From Galaxea fascicularis (taxonomy: Eukaryota; Cnidaria; Anthozoa; Scleractinia; Euphylliidae), in the NCBI GenBank assembly GCA_948470475.1, contig OX419342.1, positions 5,070,712 through 5,134,711 on the forward strand: a DNA stretch of 64,000 nucleotides, in the 5' to 3' direction. Positions within the stretch are counted from its first letter, which is position 1. Every line of letters begins with the position of its first letter. The translations under genes were made by a program, and so were the position numbers. The notes beneath the pieces were generated by a model. The model did no database searches, was not told where the DNA came from, and saw nothing but the letters and a program-made list of their open reading frames with translations. This document shows, in pieces, positions 1-10,950 of this stretch.

Positions 1-399
1 TAAGTCATTTAAGTTTATGTTAGCTCATGCTATATTCTTTTGTTGGAGTTTTATTCATTGCTATAGTATGTTGTATTGTTAAACTAAAAAAAAAATAGCG
101 GGATGTAGTGTATTAGACCGGACGTTTACCGGAAATCATTTTGGTGTTTCCCAAGATACCTAGTGGGGTTAGTAGGTGTGTGTGTGTGTTGGAGGAAGCC
201 ATGTTTTGTTAACGGTAAAAAACAACGACGTTTCGACCGTTCAACGGTCATTTTCAAGTTGAACAGTAAATTCACGAATCACGAATGAACAAATAAACCT
301 AAATCACGTTTCACGAAAAAAGTATAGGGGACCCTCTTAACAATTCATCAACGCCCTCGTGGATGAATGGGCAGTTAAGGCCAAACTGAAGCTTCGTAT
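1..399. other. 3' flank of the transporter gene
   Basis: No coding sequence is seen. Read on the minus strand there is an AATAAA hexamer at 55-50, about 345 bases past the transporter stop codon and a plausible polyadenylation signal. A short GT run lies near 177-192. Confidence 0.4.
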
Positions 400-3300
400 T
401 TACAGTTGGTTCGTGTCATCCAGTTCACAGAGTTCCCCATCCTCAGCTGTGTTGTCAACATGTGATCGATTGTGCAGCGGTTTCTTTTTGTCGCAAAAGA
501 GAATTAAGAGCATTGCTGCTGCTATGAATTCCGTCGCAGCGGCTAGTATGAAAGATGGTGTGTAAGTTTTGAGACGATCTGTCATAAATCCTGCAAGAAT
601 GAAAAACGGTGACAGATTTTCAGATTTCAGAATGTTACTGATTTTGCGTTATTTCCATAGTTTGATACACTACAGAACAGGTACAGAAGACAACTACGTA
701 TAAATTTAAATTGTGCCCAGTGACCAAAGTAGCCAAGCCTTTTGAGTTGGTCACTGCTACATCACATTAGCTGGCAGGATTTTTGCTGCGACTAAGTTTC
801 TCTAAGAAGAAACATGTTTTAGTTTAAGACCAATCTACTTTTCATCTTTATTCCAAATCATTTCGATAGAAACTTATTTCGATACGAACATCAAAACCTG
901 ATGGTAGTGTTGGTACACCAATTTTTTGTGGTGTTCTCGTTGTCATCCCTTATACCTTGTGGATCAAGAGATTACTTTTAAAAACCCAAAAATAGTTGTG
1001 CTGGATTGGTGTCAGGGACTTACACCTTAGGTATACTGTGTATTGGCAGTATTGGGTGCATACCTGCTAAAGGAGGGCCAGTTGCCACAGTGGTTCCATA
1101 AAAGAGAGCGCTGATACCAAAGGCTGATGCCCTCTTCCTTGGCTCCACACAGTAGAGTATAATGATGTTAAAAGAACCTATTACAAAGCCATCTGCCAAG
1201 CCATAGAGAAGAGAAAATACTATAAGATGTGCATAATTTTTAGCTTGTGAGAGAACGACGGCTGACGAGCCATCCAAAATGAGACCAAACATGTACACAC
1301 AAATCGGATTCACTCGACGTATGTTACTCAAGATTCCACTCAGCATTCGGCCAATGAATGTAGTGATACCAATATAAATGAACAACTTTGATGCCGCATC
1401 GGCAGTCACGTTAAGGTCTTCTGAGAATTTAACCTGCAAAGAATGTGTTTTTCAAATTAGCCAGATTTTATAGTTACATCTCTACTTTAAGGTCTAAACT
1501 ACAATAAAATGACCCTGTCCAATTTTCGCTCGGTTGTGTTGAACGTGAAGAGCACTTTGAACGCCTCTCCATGGCAAATAGAGCTTGGTTCCAAGCTTAC
1601 CCAGCTAAAGGAGTTAACTGTATACAGTGTACGGAGGGTACATGGGCCAGTGCTTTGATATTTAATAGTTAATTACAGTGATATGGTGGATGATACATAT
1701 GAAAGAAATCATATGTGAACTGCGGATATGAAATCAAATGAAGAGTGATCGTCGCAGTTATGATCGCAGTTTTTACAATTGCGTAAAGAAGCCTGAAAAA
1801 AAATTCAGGACTTCAATGGGGCTTGAACCCGTGACCTTGCAATTCCGGTGCGATGCTCTACCAACTGAGCCATGTTGGTGAGCAATGACAAAAGGCAGCA
1901 AGGGCAAACCTTTTTTAAATGTGTCGAGAAGCGTGACATGGCGTGACATAGTGATAAGTTAATAAGTGAAAGATGATCTATTTGAACATTGGACTCTTGA
2001 TTTATATGATTGTGGAACTTGAAATATGATCAGTGTGTTTAGTTTTTGTGTGAGATAGCGAGAGACCCGGGTGTGTTGAGAAATTCTGTAATCCAAAGGT
2101 GCTAGAAGAGGACCATTAAACGAACCGAGAGTTATAATACCAGTGTGACTTATTTGTCGGATACCCGTTCCCGACAAAAGTGGCGACCACGACGGGAGGA
2201 ATCAAATCGAGATGGCAGAGAAAATCGAGCAGCTCTGCAAGACAATCGACGCGAAGCTACAACTATTGAAGTTTACACGCTCGCAATCAGACACCGCAGT
2301 TACAGATGGAAACCTTACAGCGATGGAAAGGCTACGAAACACCCTGGCTAAGAAGGTAGAAGAAGTCCACGAGATTAAGGTTAGCGTACTTGAATTAAAA
2401 TTCGAAGCGGGGGAGAAAGAAGATGAAATCCAACTTTGGAACAAGAAAATAGATGCAGATGTGGGTGTATTTGAAACGACCATTGTTGATCTTGACGCCC
2501 GAGCTATGCAATCTAAGAGCGCGTCGCTTGAAGCCGCAAAGAAAGCAGAAGAAGATCACTTAGCCGAGACTAGAGAACGAAAATACGAAGACGAATTGCG
2601 ATTTGAAAGGGAAAAATTGGAGCAAAGGCTAAAGTACGAAAAGCAAATAGAAGATAGCCGGAAAGATCAAAACAAGAATGATAAATCAATCAACGCCAAG
2701 CTACCGAAACTTGTAATTACGAAATTTAATGGCACGCACACCGATTGGCTTCGATTTTGGAACCAGTTTAGAGCGGAAATTGACTCGGCCGATGTATCCC
2801 CAATCACGAAGTTCTCGTACCTAAAGGAACTAGTGGATCCAAAAGTCAGGTCATCAATTGACGCCCTACCGTTCAACTCAGAAGGTTACTTACGTGCTAA
2901 AAATATGTTAACAACAAAGTATGGAAAGGAAAGCGAAATCATAAACGCACATGTCACTAATATCATGTCACTTCCGGTAATCCACGGCGCCAACCCTACC
3001 AAAATTATGAACTTCTACGAAACTCTTTTGCCGAACCTGCAAGCATTAGAAACCATGGGAAAGATAAGGGAGGTGAATGGATATGTCCGGATGACGCTAG
3101 ATAAATTGGAGGGCATTAGAGGCGACTTAGTGCGCACTGACGATAATTGGCAAGAGTGGGATTTTCCATTCCTGTTAGAGGCGCTACGAAAATGGACAAT
3201 CAGAAACCCACCCAAGCCCATTGAAGAGAGACAAGGCCAAGACAAGTTGCCACCTAACAAGCCATTTAAACCCGTTTTACCGAAGAACAGAAGCTACCAA

Positions 3301-6300
3301 ACACGCCAACAGGATCCAAAAAGAAGGCCGTGTGTCTACTGCGACAGTGCGAACCATCCGTCCGTGGACTGCGACAAAGTGACCACACTGCAAGAGCGCA
3401 GAAGGGAGTTAAATCGCAGACAGCTGTGCTTCAACTGCACCGGCGCGAATCACAAAGCCCCAGAGTGTCGCTGTGCTGCATGCTGCAAGGTTTGCAACCG
3501 AAGACATCACACGTCAATTTGCCCCGGAAAGGTACCTGAACAACCGCCAGAACCCATGTTGGTAGCTACTGGAAAAGGATCCGTAACTTATCCGGTAGTC
3601 GTGGTTGACGTGGGTGGAATCCATTGCCGTGCGCTGCTAGACACTGGTGCTGGCAGTTCCTACGCATCAGCCGCCTTGCTTCACCGACTGGGGAAACAGC
3701 CAGTTCGAAGAGAGTACAAACGCATCGAGATGATGATGCAAGCGAGCAACAGAGAGATCGAAATTCACGATGTTGTCATCAGCAGTCTGACGGGAGAGTT
3801 CCAGCTACGAACAGAAGTAACTAAGGTTGATCGCGGCACACTTCTCAGTTTGGAAAACCCTCGGTACAAGCATATGATAGAACAGTACGATCACCTACAA
3901 GGAGTTTCAATGGATGACGTGGATGAAAAGGAGCAGCTTCCAGTACATCTTATCCTTGGTACGAACGAATACGCACAGATCAAGACTGAGACCACGCCCA
4001 AGATCGGGAAGCCTGGAGAGCCCATAGCCGAATTAACAAGACTGGGGTGGACCATCATGTCACCAGGGAGTGAATCCGACCTCACAAATATGTTCCTGAC
4101 CCAGACCTCCTCAGCCGACTATGAAGCCCTTTGCAAACTCGATGTGCTCGGACTACAAGATCATCCAGCTGGCGACCAGGATATCGTCTATGAAGAATTC
4201 AAGGAGCAGCTAGCAAGAAACCCGGAAGGATGGTACGAGACCGGCCTACTCTGGAAAGGCAATCACCCACCCTTACCCAACAATAAGCATGGAAGTCTGA
4301 AGCGACTCGAGAACCTTGTGAGAAAGCTAGAAAAACAACCGCAGATGCTAGAGAAGTATGACGCAATCATCCAAGACCAGCTGACCCAGGGAATTGTCGA
4401 GCGTGTTGAAGAAGACCCAACTGGGAAAGAATTCTACATCCCACACAAACCTGTGGTGCGAGAAACAGCGGAAAGTACGAAGATCCGGATTGTTTATGAC
4501 GCCTCTGCTCGAGCGTATGACAAGGCACCATCCCTTAACGACTGTCTGGAGACAGGCCCGCCATTGCAAAACAAACTTTGGAGCGTACTCGTAAGAAACC
4601 GGTTCCATCCTGTGGCCCTGGCAGGAGACCTAAAGCAAGCCTTTCTCCAAGTGAGAATTCGGAACGAAGACAGGGACGTGATGAGATTTCACTGGCTCAA
4701 AGACCTAGCCACCAAAGAAGTAGAAACCCTACGCTTCACACGAGCGCTTTTCGGCCTCTCCACCTCGCCATTCTTGCTTGGGGGAGTCATTGACCAGCAC
4801 CTGAAAAACCTTCAGAACGCCTACCCAAGAGAAGTAGAAGAGATCAAGCGAAGTCTCTACGTTGACGACCTAATCAGCGGCGACAAAACCGTGGCCGATG
4901 CACAGCACCTGAAACAAGCATCACAGTCCATCTTCAGAGCAGGGAAATTTGAACTGCACAAATGGCATTCAAATGTGCCGGCCCTGGAACAGCCTACACC
5001 CCAAGAAGAAACAATCGAGGAACAACCCACCAGCCATCAAATCGAGAATCAGAGCTACGCCAAGGATCAGCTAGGAGTCAAGCAAGGAGAAACGAGGCTG
5101 CTTGGTGTACCTTGGGACAAACAAGAGGACACAATACAAATCAGCTTCCCTGCCCCGATCATGAAAGCAACCAAGAGAGAAGTCCTCGGAAAGATCGCCA
5201 AGATTTACGATCCCCTCGGTCTAGCCTCACCAATTACCTTGGAAGGGAAACTGCTTTACCGAGAAGTGTGTGACACCCGAATCCCATGGGATCAAGAGCT
5301 ACCCCAGGGACTTGAAACCCGCTGGCAGACCTGGGAGAACAACCTGACTGACAAGGTCAAAGTACGAAGGAGTGTAGCCGAGCACCAAGAAGAGATCACC
5401 AGTATCAGTCTTCACGCCTTTGGTGACGCAAGCAGCCAGGGCGTCTCAGCTGCAGTATACGCTGTCACGCAACAGCCGACAGGGGCCTCACAAGGACTCG
5501 TGGCAGCAAAGTCAAGACTGGCGAAGAAAGGCCTTACCATACCAAGACTCGAACTAGTGTCGGGACACATGGCTGCCAATCTTGTGGATAACGTGAAAGA
5601 AGCACTAGAAGGATTCCCCGTTGAAGGTGTCTACTGTTGGCTTGACAGCAGTGTAGCCCTTCACTGGATCAAAGGGGGCGGAGATTACAAGCAATTTGTC
5701 AGTAATCGAGTGAGGAAAATCCAAGAGAAGAAGTACATCCAGTGGAGACACGTGGGTACCAAGGAAAACCCCGCTGACCTGGGTAGCCGTGGTGGGCGGA
5801 TAGCCGACTGCTCAGATCTGTGGTGGCATGGGCCAACGTGGTTACCTTTCCCTGAGAGCTGGCCGACAGATGTTGTTACCATGCCTACCAATGAATCACG
5901 GGCCGAAGCCAAGATCATAAAGGAAGTCTTGGGCGTTGCTTTGAAGACGGATGACGATCTAGACCTGATGATGCACAAGTACGACCTATGGAAGGCTATC
6001 CGAATCTGCTCGTGGGTGGTCCGGTTTACAAGAAACTGCAGATCTACACCCCAGGAAAGGATCACCGGACCAATCACTACTGAAGAGACAACCAGCCAGT
6101 TGCAGTTTTGGATAAGGAGATCACAAGTCAGAAGTAAAGGCACCACCAAATTTAAGGGGGATCAACTGCAGCTTAACCTCCAAGAAAATGCAGATGGAAT
6201 ACTCGAGTGTCGAGGGCGCATTCAAGGAGAGTACCCAGCTTATTTACCCGATGATGCTGTGTTTGCTGAGAAACTGGTCACGCACTCCCACATCCAGACC

Positions 6301-9300
6301 CTGCACGGGGGAGTCGGACTGACTATGGCAAATGCCAGAGAGCGCTACTGGATACCACGCCTAAGAAGCATGACAAAACGTGTCATCAAGCGCTGCTACG
6401 GATGTAAGAGATTCCAAGCCACAGCATTCACTGATCTGCCGCCAGGAAACCTACCTCGGGACAGAACAGAAGGTTCTTCACCCTTTCAAGTTGTTGGAGT
6501 GGATTACGCAGGGCCCATTAAGTATCGCACAAGCAAGAACAGAGAAGGGAAGGCGTACATCCTCCTGTACGCTTGCAGCCTGACCCGCGCCGTGTACCTC
6601 GAGCTGACCAAAACCTTGGAGACAGAAGAGTTTATTGCTACCCTCAAGCGTCTCATCGCCAGGAAAGGCCGCCCTGAGAAGATATACTCCGACAACGGCA
6701 AAACATTTGTGGGGGCAGCAAAATGGCTGCGCACTGTGACGAAAGATGAACGTCTGAACGACTTCCTCGCAAAGATGAACGTCAAGTGGCAATTCAACTT
6801 GTCCAGAGCACCCTGGTGGGGTGGAGAATTTGAGAGGCTTGTGGGACTCGTGAAGCGAGTCTTCTACAAGACAGTGGGAAACGGAACGCTCACCTGGGAC
6901 GAGCTACAAGATGTCCTGCTTGACGTCGAGGTAACATTGAATAACCGACCATTGAGCTACGTTGAAGATGATGTCCAGCTGCCAACACTGACGCCTAACC
7001 TGCTGCAGTTTGGCCGCCCAAACCTGTTGCCTGAAGCACAGAGCCATCACCTCCCCATTCCTGACCTGCGAAAGCGAGCTCGGTACCTCAACAGATGCAA
7101 AGACGCGTTATGGGGAAGGTGGACCTCGGAGTACCTGAGAGGATTACGCGAGCGACACAACCTGAAATGCAAACCAAGCAAGAAATCTATAGCCAAAGGA
7201 GACGTGATGATTATCAAAGGAGACGAGAAAAACCGCGGGCAGTGGAGACTCGGAATCGTCGAGGAACTGATCGTCGGAGGAGACGGAGTAACCAGAGGGG
7301 CCAGACTACGAGCTGGGAAGTCTACCCTAGAGAGGCCCATCCAGCATTTATACCCGATGGAACTGTCTTGTGACAGGACAGCAGACACACCCAGAGCACC
7401 ACTGAATGTAGAGGCGCCAGCATTCAGGCCGACAAGAGATGCCGCCGTTGCTGCGCGGGCACGTATCCAGAGCATAACAGAAGATGACCAGTGAATCAAT
7501 AATGAACAGTGAATTTTGTAACCTGAACAATTTATTAGGTCATTTGAGTATAATCACAGTTTGTAATCGTTTCAGTTAATACATATTTGTCACTGTAACC
7601 GAAGTGTCAAATAGGGGGAGAATAGTGTCGAGAAGCGTGACATGGCGTGACATAGTGATAAGTTAATAAGTGAAAGATGATCTATTTGAACATTGGACTC
7701 TTGATTTATATGATTGTGGAACTTGAAATATGATCAGTGTGTTTAGTTTTTGTGTGAGATAGCGAGAGACCCGGGTGTGTTGAGAAAATCTGTAATCCAA
7801 AGGTGCTAGAAGAGGACCATTAAACGAACCGAGAGTTATAATACCAGTGTGACTTATTTGTCGGATACCCGTTCCCGACAAATGTTCCTCAAACCTGAGG
7901 CTGATGATGCCATGGGGGGGGGGGGGGGGGGGGACAAGAGACACGTTTGAAGAGTGGCAATAACCATAGCTACTTTTTAGGTCATTTGTGCTCTGGCCAT
8001 GTGGACTGCCTATGGTCCTGCTATGGTTTATTTTACACTCTGCATGCACAGGACCATAGCAGCGGGAGGAGGATCGGGGGCTCAAGTCCTCCCCCCCCCC
8101 CCCAGAATTTTTGGAAGTTAAGAAAAAAATTTTTATTAAAAAATACCAGACGATACTACAATGGTGATGGTAGCAAAAACAACATCTATAAACTGAATTC
8201 ACATTCTTTCAAACTTCATTGTGCTTGTTCCAGCTCACTAAACTGTAGGTGAATAATATTAATTCTCCTGTTGTCAAATCTATTAAAGGACTGGTTTGAA
8301 GTTTAAATACAAAAAAAAAATGTTAGCTGTTTACAATAAAATATGAATCAAAGTGTGATGAATGTTTGGAGTTGGTAAACCTATTACTTTGATTGAGAGG
8401 GAGGGGGGTGGGGTGGGTGGGGGGAAGAAGGAGGGCATAGCTTTACTAGGCCAATTGGCTGAGACCTTAGTTATTTTAGCATTGCTACGGGCCTGAATGC
8501 CTGTTGGAACCCTTCAGTTATGTTATTAAGTAATGGTAATAGGACTGAGTGGAGTCTAATTCGGTCTGTAATCATAAGAGTGATTAACAAAATCAGACTA
8601 CTGTGTAGCGGGAGTTCGATTTGTTTCATCTCAAGTATGATTACAGACTAGATTGGTTGACATGAGGTCCTGTTACCACTTAATCGTATCATTCTATAAC
8701 AAAATTTGAGAAAGAAATAAAAGAAAAACTTTTCGGGAAAAAAATTGTTTTCACCCTGCGATGCATAGTAAAAGAACATGTGAAAGTGCAACTGTGCTCT
8801 TCCAGCATGCGCGCGATGCCACATACTGTCGAATAACTGAGGCATGACACGTACTGTCCAATAACACTGTCCAATTTGGGCAAAAATCCTAGCTGGTGAT
8901 GGCCAATCAGATGCGAGAATTTTGTTATAGTTACGATTGTAACATAATTGTAATATATTATTGCAATAATTGTAATATAATTGTGTCTTTCAAGGCCTTT
9001 TTTGGATATTGGTGAGGTATTGTGTTTTTTTTTGGGGGGGGGAAGATGGGGGTCAATAAATTTCTGAATGATTGTCTGACTTTCAGAATTAAAAAAAAAG
9101 CCTTATAATAGCATGTAGAATCTTACCAAATGTATTCTTGGAATGTGGTGTCCCAACATAAATATAGTGAAAGAAAGAGTCATCACCACAAACACCTTCT
9201 CCTTGAATATAGAAAAGTTCAGGCACTTTGTTCTTTTAACAGCACTCCCAACCTGCATTTCATTTGACAGTTCTTCTCCATTATCCCTCAGTTCAGATCC

Positions 9301-10904
9301 TTTTTCTTCTTTCTTCAGTATAGAAGGATCAAAAGTCAAACAAAAAACACAAACAACTGAAAAGATTCCAGCCATTATCCGGTAAGTGTTTCTCCAATTG
9401 TAGGAATCTAACAATGCCTGTAGGATTGGTGCCACAGCAATAAGTCCAATTCCAGTTCCTGATGCAACAATGCCAGTAGCTATAGATTGCTTCTTGTCAA
9501 AGTACTGCGAGATCACCACATAGCTTGACACAAAAAGACAGCAGCTCCCAAATCCAAATGGGACACTGTATGTTATATACAAGTAAACAATACTTGAGGG
9601 AAGTGATGACAGTAATAAGCTGCTGACACATATCACGCTGCCAATGATACCAGTTAGACGACAGCCGATCTGATTCACCAACATACTGGTCAAAGGACCA
9701 AGAATAAATATGCAGGCTATACCAACTGAGCCAACCCATGCTGCAAAGGAAAACACCAAATCTTATGGACAACTGGCAAAGGGGATGTTGGTATGTATGT
9801 GAAAGCTGGAAGGAGTCACTGATTGGTGGCTGTATCAAGCTTGATCCAATAGACATTTTACAAAGCCAGAAACTCTGGGAAGTAAGCAGGGGATTCTACA
9901 ACCAGTTGGAAAAATACTTGAGACACTGTACCTTATATGGGCTTTAATGATGTCTCCATGATGTTGCACTTTTCCATCCTCCCTCCCCTCTAGTCAAAGT
10001 TCAACAACATACTTGAAACGAGCATGAACAACTTTGCAGAGGGAGGCATTACATGTTACATTTCAAAGCTATTTTACTAACAAGAATTTCAAGAAAGAAA
10101 ACCTCATTTTATTGGGAGTGTCTCAATAATTTTGCAGCTGGTTGTACAATGTGGCTGCTAAGTTACTGAGCTCAAAATGCTGTTTTCCATGAGAGCAGCT
10201 GGGGATCTCATGCAAAATATTGAGGAGAATATCCCCCGTCTCTATCCCTTAATTATCAATAATGACCTTGTCGCCCTGAGTTACGTAGCACCAACTTAAG
10301 TTACCTCGCCCCAACATCCAGTTTTAAGTTTTATCGATCGATATGTAGAAGATCGATTGACCTTGAACGATTTCTTACGGGTTAGGGTTAGGTTAGGTTT
10401 GGGTTAGGGTTAGGGTTGGGTTAGGGTTAGTTCCTCGGATGTTGGGGCGAGGTAACTTAAGTTGGGGTGACGTAACTCGGGGCGACAAGGCAATGGGGCG
10501 ACATCACCTACAACCACCACTTACTACACTACACTTTTATGCCTGTGACGTCAGTCGCCGGTTTCAGGTTTTTCTGAGCATGCCCACCAAACCCGGCCAC
10601 CATTCGCTACAACAATACCATCGTCATATACAGCAAATGGTGTCGCATACCTGGTTGAACTCATCACCTGATTAACACTGGAAGCAGCTGAAAGATTGCG
10701 ATTTACATCTCAATTGAATACATCGTGAAACAAACATTTGATTATTGCAGTATTTGATAAATCGGCGTGAACCACAGCCTCTTTCTGGACATATGAATAT
10801 AGTCTCTTGGCTCCTTTGTTTTAATAACAGCGGGTAAGGTAAGAACTTGGATTGATGTTCATTTATGTTGAATTTCGTGATTCGTGAAATTTTGTTAAAA
10901 CTGT

Positions 10905-10950
<46 letters not shown>

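Larger units (their letters stand above)
1922..7880 (+). mobile_element. Intact BEL/Pao LTR retrotransposon
   Basis: This is a 5.96 kb element with two 255-base LTRs, a primer-binding site, one 1760-codon polyprotein ORF and a polypurine tract. The LTRs begin TGTCG and end CGACA. Flanking AATG at 1918-1921 and 7881-7884 is the target-site duplication; it may be 5 bases, AAATG, if one base is assigned differently. The two LTRs differ at one position, so the insertion is recent. It sits antisense in intron 2 of the transporter gene. No envelope ORF is present. Confidence 0.96.

Noticed and set aside
1810..1890. tRNA gene on the minus strand
   Set aside because: A- and B-box-like motifs are present, but the sequence does not close into a cloverleaf and runs into a SINE body.
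7047..7499. Antisense 150-codon ORF over the BEL integrase end
   Set aside because: It is the shadow of the intact polyprotein frame.
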